DNA from: Chitinophaga filiformis
GTDB lineage: Bacteria > Bacteroidota > Bacteroidia > Chitinophagales > Chitinophagaceae
Direction: 5' to 3'
NCBI RefSeq assembly: GCF_900102545.1
Contig: NZ_FNBN01000002.1
Location: forward strand, 532,264-596,263
Length of the DNA stretch: 64,000 nt
A program made the translations under genes and the position numbers. Positions 51,014 to 60,304 of this stretch are shown here, in pieces. The notes beneath the pieces are model-generated. The model saw nothing but the letters and a program-made list of their open reading frames with translations, was not told where the DNA came from and made no database searches. Every line of letters begins with the position of its first letter. The stretch's first letter is position 1.

Positions 51014-54000
51014 ATGAAAACAATCATTCCGCTTTTTCTTGTTCTTTTCGTATTTGTGTGCTATGTACAAGGGCAGCAGGTCCGCCGCTTATATGTGCGT
51101 AGTGCTCCGCTGCTCGACGTAATGACTAGCATTCAAATGCAGACCTCGTATTCCTTCAGCCTACCATATGATTGGCAAAAAGATGCCAAACCAGTTACCG
51201 TAAAGTTGAAAAATGCAGACTTATCTAGCGTGCTTGAGGTTATTTTCACTAATCAGCCTTTCTATGCAAAAGTTCAGGACAGTTCAATTTTTGTGCACCG
51301 CAGGGTTGCTACAGATTCCGTTCCTGTTAAAGTAACAGCAGACAGCAGCCATACAATAAGTATAACCGGCATCATCTCTGATCAGGAAGAACAGCCTATA
51401 GTTGGCGCAACGGTACAAGTAGCCGGTTATCCCAAAAAAGGTGCGGTAACGAACAACCGCGGCTACTTCGTAATCGATAACGTTCGCCATAAAGGGGAAC
51501 TTAACATCAGTTACATTGGTTATAACAACCAAACCATTCCCTACTATGGTGTTAAAACATTGAGGATTAATCTTACTCCTGCCAATACCTTATTAAACGA
51601 CGTCATATCCAAAGGCTACTACAGCACCTCTCCAGAATTAAATACTGGCAGTGTCGGCCTTGTTAAAGGCGAATTGCTGCTTAGGCATCCTGTGGCCGAC
51701 CCATTTGCCGCGCTTAGTGGCAAAGTTCCGGGGCTTTTTGTTATGCAAACAAGTGGCCTCGCCGGCGCGGTACTGGACATAATAGTCCGTGGTCGCAATA
51801 GCCTCATAAATGGAACGGCACCCTTGATTATTATTGATAACCTGCCGCAAACGGACCTCCCGGTTACGCAAACCATTAATGCAGCAGGCGGGTTCAGCCC
51901 AACTGCCGGGTTACCCACAGCATTTATCGACCGCATTGAAGTCCTGAGAGACGCCGATGCTACTGCGATCTATGGATCCAGGGGCGCCAACGGTGTCATT
52001 CTGATCACCACAAAAAAGAACCTTCCGGACAGCACCCGCTACCACTTCGATATATATCAGGGAATAGGAAAAGTAGCCAAACACCTACCTTTTCTGGATG
52101 CTTCGCAGTTCCTTATGATGAGACGAGAGGCATTGCGAAACGACGGAAGCATAGTAAAGGACACCGACTATGATCTGAAGGGGATTTGGGATACCACGGC
52201 AACCCGCAATCTGCAAGATCAGCTCATCGGCGGCGTTGCCAAAATTACAAACGTGTATGCAGGAATGACAGGAGGCTTAGAGCGGACGCGCTTTTCTCTG
52301 GATGGCGTATTCCACAGGGAAAGCACCGTTTACCCTGGTAGTTATGAAATTACCAATAGGGCATTAAGGGGGTATCTATCACATGCATCGGAAGATAAAA
52401 AATTTACCATGCAGCTGGATGCCAATTTTTCCTTCACCTCTAATGATCTTCCGCAAAATGACCCGGCCAAAAACATTAACGGTGCCCCCTTTAACGTTCC
52501 ATTTTATGATGCAAAAGGTAACTTGAACTGGATGGACGGAAAATACTGGAACCCTGTTAGTACACTTCACCAGCTATCTAACACCACCATTACCTATTTA
52601 AGAGGCAGCATGCTGATGAACTATAACCTATCGCAGAATTTTAAGTTAAAATGCACTTTTGGGTACAATACTACTTTATTAGACGAAACGGCAATTACAC
52701 CTTACGGCTCTGTGATGCCCAGAGACACATTGCAGGCCGAACAAAGAATGTATAAAACTGGGCTAAACAACATACAATCCTGGATAGCGGAACCACAGGT
52801 AAGTTACCACTTAAACAAAGGAAATCATCAATTTGATGCACTTCTGGGCGCTACCATACAGAAAGTAACCAATAAACAAACTTTTATGTCTGCCAGTGGT
52901 TTCCCCAGTGATGATCTCATTGATGACCTTGCGATGGCTGATACCGTTACCATTCATCTCGCTACCAGCAAATATAACTATCAAGGGGGCTTTGCCCGGC
53001 TGGGGTACAATTTGCAAAACCGGTACATCTTCAACTTTACTGGCAGGATTGATGGAAGTAGTAAGTTTACCCCAGACAAACGTTGGGGTAAGTTCTGGGC
53101 CATGGGAGCGGCATGGATATTTTCCAAAGAACCCTTTATGGCCGGTTTAGATTCTATTCTCACCTTAGGGAAAGTCCGTGGCAGTTTTGGTTTTATAGGC
53201 AGTGACCAATTACCTTACGACGCGTTTCGCGTTAGCTATATACCTACAACCGGCTATGGCGGAGCCAAGGGATATAGGCCACGGCAACTGGCCAGCGAAG
53301 CTTCAGGTTGGGAAACTATGCAAAAACTTGAGATAGCATTGGAAATGTGCTTTTTTGAAAAGTTTTTTTTGCAGGCCAGCCTATACAGGAACAAAACGAG
53401 GAACCAATTGGTGGTCATACCACTCTCTGTCATTACCGGTGCAACAGAAGTTTTGGGCAATGTACCTGTTCAGGTAGAAAATAAAGGATTGGAGTTGTTT
53501 ATACAATTGGATAACATCAAAAGAACTAATTTCAATTGGAATACCAGCTTTACGCTTACTGTACCGAAAAATAAGCTGGTAAAATATCCTGGTTTAGAGG
53601 GTTCCAAGTACCGGGACCGTTTCTCTGTAGGGGCTTCTATAAATTCAAAGAATCTGTTTAGTTATAATGGAGTTGATTCTTCTACAGGAATTTACAAGTT
53701 TGTACAACTAGATGCAAACCCATCTCTGGACCAACATGACAAGCGCCCGTTCTCGTTCGATCCTGTTTATTATGGAAACCTAACAAATACTGTCAGTTTT
53801 GGCGGTTTTTCAATAAGTGTAGACCTACAGTACGTTAAGCAGCCTGGGTATGACAATAGCAGGGCGGTTACAGCCGGTAATCTCCTGCTTTCAGGGTCAA
53901 ATCAATTTACCTCTATTTTAAACCGATGGCAACAGCCGGGGAACTTGGCGCCAAACCAGCAATATTCGGCCACCAACATGGACGCACTTAATGCCACCTC

Positions 54001-54256
54001 CTATCTGAACCAAAGTGATGCTGTTCATGTCGACGCTTCCTACATAAGGCTCAAAAATGTTTATCTCAGCTACACATTGCCAGTATTTTCGAAAAAATTA
54101 TTTGGGCTTCAACAACTCACCTTGTATGCAAACGCAGAAAATCTGCTCACCATCACCAGGTTTAAAGGTCTTGATCCCGAAACACAGCGATTCGGGATAA
54201 CGCCATATTTGCCGCCATTACGCATATTTAGTACCGGCCTAAGAATAACTCTATAA
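51014..54256 (+). CDS. SusC/RagA TonB-dependent transporter with STN domain
   Basis: This 1080-residue protein has a signal peptide (I-P-L-F-L-V-L-F-V-F), an STN domain (about 25-90, L-Y-V-R-S-A-P-L-L-D-V-M-T-S-I-Q-M-Q-T), a carboxypeptidase-D-like domain (I-T-G-I-I-S-D-Q-E-E-Q-P-I-V-G-A-T-V), plug motifs (A-L-S-G-K-V-P-G-L, R-D-A-D-A-T-A-I-Y-G-S-R-G-A-N-G-V) and a barrel. It differs from the 40.3-kb SusC over most of its length. The pair with SusD is 11 bases apart, so co-translation is likely. The substrate is unknown. Confidence 0.95.
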   Translation: MKTIIPLFLVLFVFVCYVQGQQVRRLYVRSAPLLDVMTSIQMQTSYSFSLPYDWQKDAKPVTVKLKNADLSSVLEVIFTNQPFYAKVQDSSIFVHRRVATDSVPVKVTADSSHTISITGIISDQEEQPIVGATVQVAGYPKKGAVTNNRGYFVIDNVRHKGELNISYIGYNNQTIPYYGVKTLRINLTPANTLLNDVISKGYYSTSPELNTGSVGLVKGELLLRHPVADPFAALSGKVPGLFVMQTSGLAGAVLDIIVRGRNSLINGTAPLIIIDNLPQTDLPVTQTINAAGGFSPTAGLPTAFIDRIEVLRDADATAIYGSRGANGVILITTKKNLPDSTRYHFDIYQGIGKVAKHLPFLDASQFLMMRREALRNDGSIVKDTDYDLKGIWDTTATRNLQDQLIGGVAKITNVYAGMTGGLERTRFSLDGVFHRESTVYPGSYEITNRALRGYLSHASEDKKFTMQLDANFSFTSNDLPQNDPAKNINGAPFNVPFYDAKGNLNWMDGKYWNPVSTLHQLSNTTITYLRGSMLMNYNLSQNFKLKCTFGYNTTLLDETAITPYGSVMPRDTLQAEQRMYKTGLNNIQSWIAEPQVSYHLNKGNHQFDALLGATIQKVTNKQTFMSASGFPSDDLIDDLAMADTVTIHLATSKYNYQGGFARLGYNLQNRYIFNFTGRIDGSSKFTPDKRWGKFWAMGAAWIFSKEPFMAGLDSILTLGKVRGSFGFIGSDQLPYDAFRVSYIPTTGYGGAKGYRPRQLASEASGWETMQKLEIALEMCFFEKFFLQASLYRNKTRNQLVVIPLSVITGATEVLGNVPVQVENKGLELFIQLDNIKRTNFNWNTSFTLTVPKNKLVKYPGLEGSKYRDRFSVGASINSKNLFSYNGVDSSTGIYKFVQLDANPSLDQHDKRPFSFDPVYYGNLTNTVSFGGFSISVDLQYVKQPGYDNSRAVTAGNLLLSGSNQFTSILNRWQQPGNLAPNQQYSATNMDALNATSYLNQSDAVHVDASYIRLKNVYLSYTLPVFSKKLFGLQQLTLYANAENLLTITRFKGLDPETQRFGITPYLPPLRIFSTGLRITL

Positions 54257-54266
54257 ACTTAAAACT

Positions 54267-55709
54267 ATGCGGATGTGTAAAACATCAAGAACTGCTTGTC
54301 TTTTCATTAGCCTATTACTCAGCTTTAGCGGATGTTACAAAAAAGACGGACCAGGTTCAACTGAAAGCTCCGTCCGGCCTGCTGCTATTTTTAACAATGT
54401 AGAAACTGCATTGGGTACACTAACAAGTATATACGCCTCTATGGCATATAGTAACACGTCTTCTTACACAACCGGTTTTTATACAGGTCTTTCTTCCGAC
54501 GAATTTGGCTGGGCTACTAAGTGGAATTATGAGCTACAACAAATCTACACCAATGCTGTAGATGCACAGTCAAACGGTGCCATTTACCGCTATTGGGCCT
54601 CAGCTTATGACCATATTTTTCGTTCAAACGATGTCATTATGCGGTGTGGCAATGCATCTATCCTTCCAGAGACAGTGAAAAAGCAGCTCATTGCCGAGGC
54701 AAGATTTATCCGTGCCTACTGGTACTTTTACCTTGTGAATTTATGGGGCGATGTACCATTGGTATTAACCACCGACTATAAGGAGATTCAACATAGCAGC
54801 CGAACATCTAAACTCAAAGTATATGCACAGATAGAGGACGATCTAAAAACAGCCATCAGGGATTTAAGCCCTCTTTATCTTGATGCCAAAAGCTTTGAGC
54901 CATCAAAATTTAGGCTTCGGCCCAATAAGGCTGTTGCACAGGCACTCCTGGCACGTGTTTATCTTTATGAGGCCAAATATTCGGAAGCGGAAGCAATGGC
55001 CAGTTTACTGATTAGCAATACATCAACCTATCAGCTTGTACCGTTAAACGACGTGTTTTCCATTACATCTAAAGAAACCATCTGGGCACTTGCGGGCCCG
55101 TATAACAACCAGACCACAAACAATACTTTTGAAGGCTATAACTATATTCTTACTGAATCGCCGGTGGGTTCTGGAAAGCCTTTTCTAAGCAATCAGCTGG
55201 TTACGGCTTTTGAAGCTAAAGACCAGCGCTTGCTTAAATGGGTAGGCTTATATACAGACACTTTATCACAACATGCAGAAGTTTACCATTATGCCAGGAA
55301 GTACAAGGTAAAGGAAGCGGCAGGCATCACTGAACACACAGTATTGTTCCGTTTAGCCGAACAATACCTGATCAGGGCAGAAGCCCGTGCTAATCTTGGC
55401 AAAATGAAGGAAGCGCTTTCTGATGTTAACATGATACGCGCCCGTGCCGGATTGACACCGCTCAATTCACATAATACCGCGTTAAACCTGCCTAACCTTG
55501 TTAGGGTTATATTAAAGGAAAGGCGGGTTGAACTCTTTGCTGAAGGCCATCGATGGCTAGATTTAAAACGGACGGGCTATATCAACGAGGTGATGGCCGC
55601 TGTCTCTGCCTCAAAAGGCGGTACCTGGAAACCTGATATGCAGCTATGGCCCATAGCGGCCAGCGAATTGGCCGCTAATAAACAGTTAAAACAAAACCCC
55701 GGGTATTGA
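54267..55709 (+). CDS. SusD/RagB outer-membrane lipoprotein
   Basis: The 480-residue protein has lipobox S-F-S-G-C near residue 23 and SusD helices (A-E-A-R-F-I-R-A-Y-W-Y-F-Y-L-V-N-L-W-G-D-V-P-L, A-L-L-A-R-V-Y-L-Y-E-A-K-Y, Y-L-I-R-A-E-A-R-A-N-L-G, R-R-V-E-L-F-A-E-G-H-R-W-L-D-L-K-R). It is the SusC partner for ligand capture. A long stem-loop terminator follows. Confidence 0.95.
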   Translation: MRMCKTSRTACLFISLLLSFSGCYKKDGPGSTESSVRPAAIFNNVETALGTLTSIYASMAYSNTSSYTTGFYTGLSSDEFGWATKWNYELQQIYTNAVDAQSNGAIYRYWASAYDHIFRSNDVIMRCGNASILPETVKKQLIAEARFIRAYWYFYLVNLWGDVPLVLTTDYKEIQHSSRTSKLKVYAQIEDDLKTAIRDLSPLYLDAKSFEPSKFRLRPNKAVAQALLARVYLYEAKYSEAEAMASLLISNTSTYQLVPLNDVFSITSKETIWALAGPYNNQTTNNTFEGYNYILTESPVGSGKPFLSNQLVTAFEAKDQRLLKWVGLYTDTLSQHAEVYHYARKYKVKEAAGITEHTVLFRLAEQYLIRAEARANLGKMKEALSDVNMIRARAGLTPLNSHNTALNLPNLVRVILKERRVELFAEGHRWLDLKRTGYINEVMAAVSASKGGTWKPDMQLWPIAASELAANKQLKQNPGY

Positions 55710-55725
55710 ACTGGTTGTTATGATA

Positions 55726-55775
55726 AAGCAAGGCCGCCTTGTGTTTCCAGTTTTTTGGGAGCAGCGGCCTTGCTT
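55726..55775. terminator. Bidirectional terminator after susD
   Basis: AGCAAGGCCGC and GCGGCCTTGCT (55727-55737 with 55764-55774) form an 11-bp stem with a 26-base loop containing a T run. It separates the rightward SusD gene from the leftward DUF6520 gene. Confidence 0.75.
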
Positions 55776-55787
55776 AACAATAGGCGA

Positions 55788-56027
55788 TTAAGGTTTTACC
55801 GGGAAAAACCTGATTCCAGATAGTGTATATACTTGATAGGTAAGCCCGTTTGACGACGTATAAACGCAGCCCCAGCCATCTTCAGGGCAATCAAACGGAA
55901 CGTAAACCGTATAATAAAAGGGGCCATTGGCGATAAAACCGATGAAGGAGCGTGCCTTTGTAGCCATTGCTGCACCAGCTGCAGCAAGTAATAAAATTAG
56001 TGCTAAGATTAATTTTGCCTTGTTCAT
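55788..56027 (-). CDS. DUF6520-type small secreted protein
   Basis: The 79-residue product has the same N-terminal design as the 47-kb copy (M-N-K-A-K-L-I-L-A-L-I-L-L-L-A-A-A-G-A-A, then A-T-K-A-R) and two cysteines in F-D-C-P-E-D-G-W-G-C-V-Y. It lies 42 bases after a MauE-like gene in the same direction. Confidence 0.75.
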   Translation of the reverse strand: MNKAKLILALILLLAAAGAAMATKARSFIGFIANGPFYYTVYVPFDCPEDGWGCVYTSSNGLTYQVYTLSGIRFFPVKP

Positions 56028-56069
56028 AAAATTTTGTTTTAAGGGTGAAAGATTATTTTGAGATTTGGG

Positions 56070-56507
56070 TTAGTCAAACTTAGCATGGTGCTTTAAAACA
56101 GGCTTCCGGCAGTTTATTTTTAAGGCAAGCAGCGCCAATACCAAAAAGGTAACATTAAATGCCAGGTGCTGTGGCCAGGTAAGCGCTCTGATTATCCCTC
56201 CGCAGGTACAGGGACGTTCTTTTGTAAAACCGAGCACGTAGATAACGTATAGGGTAAACATAGCCATTAACAATACTGATCCCGCAAGTCCATAACGTTG
56301 CGTTTTATTTGATATGAGCAGCGCAGCTACCAGTAGCTCCGTAGCAGGAACCGCAATAGCCAGGGGTAAAGCAACTGCCTGAAGCAATGGAGATCGTTTC
56401 AGGTCGTACAGATAATAATTAAATGAAATGAGTTTGTTTAACGCTGCATATACAAACAGGAAAAACAATGCATAGCAAATGCATGCAATTAGGGTTCTTG
56501 TGCTCAT
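56070..56507 (-). CDS. MauE/DoxX-like membrane redox protein
   Basis: Starting at the second Met (56507), the 145-residue protein has four transmembrane helices and the motif P-C-T-C-G-G between the third and fourth helix. MauE-like and DoxX-like proteins carry such a cysteine pair facing the periplasm and transfer electrons to or from thioredoxin-like partners. The DUF6520 gene follows after 42 bases, so the pair probably works on that protein's disulfide; this is inference from context. Confidence 0.8.
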   Translation of the reverse strand: MSTRTLIACICYALFFLFVYAALNKLISFNYYLYDLKRSPLLQAVALPLAIAVPATELLVAALLISNKTQRYGLAGSVLLMAMFTLYVIYVLGFTKERPCTCGGIIRALTWPQHLAFNVTFLVLALLALKINCRKPVLKHHAKFD

Positions 56508-56513
56508 AATCAT

Positions 56514-56842
56514 AAGGTTAGGCGGAGCCGATAATAGCGACGATATAAATTTCAGCGCATTGGGTTATGGATGCGCAGCTGTAATCGAGTTGGGTTAATA
56601 ACCAAGCTTATTAAATTCTAATTGTCCCTGCTATAAAAAAGCAATGCGTGCTAACAAACAGCTTCAATACTAATTTACTGCATCCCGCTAGAATAGACAA
56701 ATTATTAACAAAATAGGGGAATTTTCCGGAGCATAGCAATTTCCTCTCTCTCCCTGGGAGAGATGTCGGAACGACAGAGAGGGCAAGTAAGATTGAAAGA
56801 TTGTAGATGTTACCTTTTATACATGAGTGCAACGTCACTAGT
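56514..56842. other. Divergent intergenic region
   Basis: TAACCCAA, read on the minus strand, occurs at about 56595-56588 and 56563-56556, again in the 56.06-kb gap and directly before the MauE gene at 59.6 kb. It may be a shared binding site. An inverted repeat CGCAT/ATGCG lies nearby. No small gene was recognised. Confidence 0.35.
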
Positions 56843-57940
56843 ATGAAATTTATCCTTTCGAGTGTTTTCGTTTTTCTACCTTGGCTCCAGTGCATTTGCC
56901 AAATCAATATTGGCCTTAAAGACACTACGTGCCAAGCAATCTCTTTAAGACAGAGAATAGGAGATTTCAGGCTATCTAATGTAACAATGCTTGGACCTTT
57001 AAATGTTCATAAATGTATTTTTAGCGGTAATGTTGTTCTACAACTCACGGGTATAAATAAAATGTATTTTACCAATTCCTTTTTCCCGAAGTCAGTTTTT
57101 ATAGAAGACCGTAGTCTTGATACACTATATATGGATTTTTCTATATTCCAAGGTCAAGTCATTGTGACATCTTTTAATTCTCCGCAACTCGTTAGGGAAT
57201 ATAGTTTTGCGAACACAACATTCAGAAAGGGCTCAAGTTTATACATCAATCCTATGCCCAACAAGCTACGCTTTAATAATGTAACAATCGAAGATAAACT
57301 TGATTTGACCAGAGATATACCAGATATGACCGATGGACAGACTGTATCAATTGACTTGAGAGCTACTGATATCTCAAAATTGAAATTACCCGCCAAGTTT
57401 GATATTCTGATAGACAATGATCACCATGACGTCTACTATGAAGAGTATTGCTCCATGTATGAAAACATACTAACATATTATTCTGACAGAGGACATCGGG
57501 GCAGACATCGGGACATTGACATAGAATATCAGAGATTCAAAGATAGATCTACGTATAAATGGAGGAGTAAACTAGTCGAATGGTGGTGGAACTTTGGTTA
57601 TGATTCCACTTTAATATTTTATCATATACTACAGTTTTTGATTGGATTTACAATAATAAGCTATTGGTGCTTGAAAGAGCTGCAAACGAACATTTACACC
57701 ATTAACTCAATTTCGGAGGTTCCAAATATCAATAGAACTATGGGTACGCACTCCCTCAAAAGGCTTTGGTATGCCTTCGCTTATTCTGCAATAGTGTTTC
57801 TATTATTGTCTATAAAAATTGAGAAGCTGCAACTAAAAGCGCAACCCTGGTACATAGTCGGTACGATTTTCTTGTTACTAATGCACATCACAGGACTATT
57901 CTGTATCGGTTTCCTGGTGAAGTTTGTGTTGCATATGTGA
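56843..57940 (+). CDS. Pentapeptide-like/beta-helix protein fused to membrane domain
   Basis: ATG 56843 starts a signal peptide (M-K-F-I-L-S-S-V-F-V-F-L-P-W). Residues 20-190 have a beta-helical, pentapeptide-like rhythm (repeats such as F-x-N-T-x-F, F-S-I-F-Q-G-Q-V, L-R-F-N-N-V-T-I). A charged linker leads to three or four C-terminal hydrophobic segments (L-I-F-Y-H-I-L-Q-F-L-I-G-F, Y-A-F-A-Y-S-A-I-V-F-L-L-L, G-T-I-F-L-L-L-M-H-I-T-G-L) like an ion-channel pore region. A W-W-N-F-G-Y-D-S motif precedes the first segment. Pore gating by the repeat domain is a guess. Confidence 0.55.
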   Translation: MKFILSSVFVFLPWLQCICQINIGLKDTTCQAISLRQRIGDFRLSNVTMLGPLNVHKCIFSGNVVLQLTGINKMYFTNSFFPKSVFIEDRSLDTLYMDFSIFQGQVIVTSFNSPQLVREYSFANTTFRKGSSLYINPMPNKLRFNNVTIEDKLDLTRDIPDMTDGQTVSIDLRATDISKLKLPAKFDILIDNDHHDVYYEEYCSMYENILTYYSDRGHRGRHRDIDIEYQRFKDRSTYKWRSKLVEWWWNFGYDSTLIFYHILQFLIGFTIISYWCLKELQTNIYTINSISEVPNINRTMGTHSLKRLWYAFAYSAIVFLLLSIKIEKLQLKAQPWYIVGTIFLLLMHITGLFCIGFLVKFVLHM

Positions 57941-57942
57941 TT

Positions 57943-58761
57943 CTACGTCAAAATGTAAGTAACCAGGTAGTTCTCATACAAAGCAACCAACTTATCGCCC
58001 CGCACAATAAAATCCGTCAGCTTCTTTTCGGGATGTTTGGGTAGGTATATGCTGTGGCTATAACGGCTATCAGAAAGCCGGTAAACATCAATCACCTCAT
58101 GTTTATTAAAATCATTCAATAGCTCATTATCGCCAGCCAAGGCCGCATGGTTATAATACCATTTGCCATCCGTAAATCCGCGTTTATTGATGACAAGTGC
58201 AGGTTGGGCCATGGTACGAATAGTTTTACCATTGGCTTTATAGGTACCCAGCTTTATTTTACCTACAGTATTTGTGTCTATCAACATTCCGGTGAATAGC
58301 GTATTCAAATCCCGATTCAAATAGACAAAAACATTCCGGTAATAATAGGTATAAACCATATGGCCGGTGGCCTCATCTAAGCACAAAAAACCGTCAGTAC
58401 TAAAGTTGTCGCTACTTGGCTCTATTTTTTTCGGCATTTCGCTTTTCAATAGTTCCAGTTTTAACCTGCTGCTATCCGGAAAGCTTAGTTTCTGGTATGT
58501 GGTATCCTGCAAACTGTAGCTGCAACTAAATAAACTAAGCCGGGCTTTGTAATTTCCTAAATAAATGCGGCGGTTATGATCTATTCTACTGATGTACCAA
58601 TGATTGAATTCCAGTTTCAGTTGCTGCAATTGCTGCGCCTTGTAGATCGGCCTGCGTATAAACCCGTTTTTTACCGGGGCCGGTTGCATCAGGTAAAGAG
58701 CAACAACAGCGGCAATGCTTAATGTAAATAACAGCGTTAGGGTAATGTAAAGTTGTTTCAT
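57943..58761 (-). CDS. Membrane-anchored beta-rich protein, unknown
   Basis: The 272-residue protein has one N-terminal membrane anchor (L-T-L-L-F-T-L-S-I-A-A-V-V-A-L-Y-L) and a mature domain with regular beta strands and aromatic turns, perhaps a partial propeller (Y-Y-Y-R-N-V-F-V-Y-L, D-V-Y-R-L-S-D-S-R-Y). It is the last gene of the DUF6266-MauE-DUF6520 operon, 102 bases after the DUF6520 gene. No family recognised; its place suggests work with the small secreted protein. Confidence 0.6.
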   Translation of the reverse strand: MKQLYITLTLLFTLSIAAVVALYLMQPAPVKNGFIRRPIYKAQQLQQLKLEFNHWYISRIDHNRRIYLGNYKARLSLFSCSYSLQDTTYQKLSFPDSSRLKLELLKSEMPKKIEPSSDNFSTDGFLCLDEATGHMVYTYYYRNVFVYLNRDLNTLFTGMLIDTNTVGKIKLGTYKANGKTIRTMAQPALVINKRGFTDGKWYYNHAALAGDNELLNDFNKHEVIDVYRLSDSRYSHSIYLPKHPEKKLTDFIVRGDKLVALYENYLVTYILT

Positions 58762-58863
58762 AAGTTTCTTTTATAGTTCGGAGATCCTGAAACAAGTTGC
58801 GGATGACGTTGAGGCGGTTTAGATTGGCTAAAAGAGGGGAGCAATGCTCCCCTGTAACGTCAA

Positions 58864-59130
58864 TCAAGGTTGTCTTTTACCAATGATATTGCTGGTTTGA
58901 TGCACAGCCTCACATCCAGGTTGGCTGTAAACAATTAAACCTTCAAATAACTGTTCGCAAATAACACCTTCATAGTCTGGGCTACATTCAATAGCATTGC
59001 TACAGTCGCCCTCAAGGTAATAGGTATAAACAATTTCAGGTTTAGGTGCTGGTGCCTTTGTTTGCTGAACCGCGTAGGTTCCACCGGCTATCAGCACAAA
59101 GGCCATAGCCACCAACATTATTTTTTTCAT
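58864..59130 (-). CDS. DUF6520-type small secreted protein with four cysteines
   Basis: The 88-residue product starts M-K-K-I-M-L-V-A-M-A-F-V-L-I-A-G-G-T-Y-A. The mature part carries cysteines in G-D-C-S-N-A-I-E-C, V-I-C-E-Q-L and P-G-C-E, so two disulfides are possible. It lies 23 bases after the MauE-like gene. Compared with the other two copies it is the richest in cysteine. Confidence 0.7.
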   Translation of the reverse strand: MKKIMLVAMAFVLIAGGTYAVQQTKAPAPKPEIVYTYYLEGDCSNAIECSPDYEGVICEQLFEGLIVYSQPGCEAVHQTSNIIGKRQP

Positions 59131-59153
59131 GTTGTAAATATTAAAAGTGATGC

Positions 59154-59630
59154 CTACTCTGTTTGGTGCGGGGTTTTCGGCAATGGCCCCGATTCATATT
59201 GATCAATAGAATGTTTTATGATCAGCCCCGTGGCAGCCAGGGCCATAAAAAAGATATTCAGTACCAAATGCCATTTCCAGCCTATTGCTTCTATGGCTGC
59301 TCCGCAGCCACAAGGCACTTCGGGCGTAAAATACAGTACCAGTACAATGTAAGTGCTAAACATGATCATCAGGCTAAAGGAGCCATAAAGGGCTATCTGC
59401 CTGAACCGATGAAACATTAATAGCAATGCCAGCACTATTTCTGTTAAAGGCACTGCCCATGCCAGCAGGCCAGCGTAGGGTGTTAGCATAGCGCTCTTGC
59501 TCATGGTAATCAAAAACTTATCGTATGCAAATAACTTGCTACAGGCTGCATATGCAAACAGGATAAAATAGGCCCAGCAAATCATTTCTAGCATCAGTTT
59601 ATGAATGCGCTGTTGCTTCTTGCCGCTCAT
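59154..59630 (-). CDS. MauE/DoxX-like membrane redox protein
   Basis: The 158-residue protein has four membrane helices and V-P-C-G-C-G-A-A between helices three and four. It resembles the 56.1-kb protein in layout (E-M-I-C-W-A-Y-F-I-L-F-A-Y-A-A-C-S-K-L). The gene follows the DUF6266 pair and precedes DUF6520 in one transcript. It presumably passes electrons to a periplasmic thiol partner. Confidence 0.8.
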   Translation of the reverse strand: MSGKKQQRIHKLMLEMICWAYFILFAYAACSKLFAYDKFLITMSKSAMLTPYAGLLAWAVPLTEIVLALLLMFHRFRQIALYGSFSLMIMFSTYIVLVLYFTPEVPCGCGAAIEAIGWKWHLVLNIFFMALAATGLIIKHSIDQYESGPLPKTPHQTE

Positions 59631-59650
59631 AGTGGTATAAATGAATTGGG

Positions 59651-60283
59651 TTATAGTGCTCCTAAGTAAATACTATCTGTACAATCATCACCGGTTTCTG
59701 CCCTAAAGGCAATATAGCAGTGCATTGGGGTGGCTTGCCAGCTTTGCGGCAGGGTTAGGGTTTCTGCTGCTGCTCTGCGTTTGGCCCCGCACAGGTTAAA
59801 TACTGCCTGCTTTAGCTGCGGTGCATAGGCCAGTAGTAGTACATGGTCTGTACTGCTCGGATACGCGCTTGCAGCCGCCCAGCTAAAGGTTAAGGTATTG
59901 CCCTGTAAGGATACGGAAGGGCTAAGCCCCTCCGTATCTATTGTACCCGCAGCCAGCTTTAACTGGCTATAGGCTATTTCATAGTTAGGATAAATGCCGA
60001 TAATGGCGTGCTGCATGTTGTAGGCCACGGCAGCATTGTAGGCATTGTACGTTTGGATCTTCACTACTTCTGCATAACCCAGCTCAATAAACGCCTTACA
60101 ATGTGACAGTACTGAGTTTACAAGCCTCATCTTTGCCCTACATGCCAGCTGCTTTTCAGTTGGCGGCTTGTCTGGTTTATTGCGCTTGGAACGGAGGATA
60201 AACTGCCCTTTCAGTTCATATCCCTCTACCGTGCCGATAGCGCCGGAAATGGGGCCTAAAAGGCCCTTTTTTAATCTGGCCAT
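59651..60283 (-). CDS. DUF6266 family protein
   Basis: The 210-residue protein begins M-A-R-L-K-K-G-L-L-G-P-I-S-G-A-I-G-T-V-E, the start typical of DUF6266, and continues with R-S-K-R-N-K-P-D-K-P-P-T-E-K-Q and a beta-rich C-terminal half. Function unknown; the family has no signal peptide. It lies 20 bases from the MauE-like gene and 21 bases after a second DUF6266 gene. Confidence 0.85.
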   Translation of the reverse strand: MARLKKGLLGPISGAIGTVEGYELKGQFILRSKRNKPDKPPTEKQLACRAKMRLVNSVLSHCKAFIELGYAEVVKIQTYNAYNAAVAYNMQHAIIGIYPNYEIAYSQLKLAAGTIDTEGLSPSVSLQGNTLTFSWAAASAYPSSTDHVLLLAYAPQLKQAVFNLCGAKRRAAAETLTLPQSWQATPMHCYIAFRAETGDDCTDSIYLGAL

Positions 60284-60304
60284 TGTGAAAAGTTTAGGTG
60301 GAAT

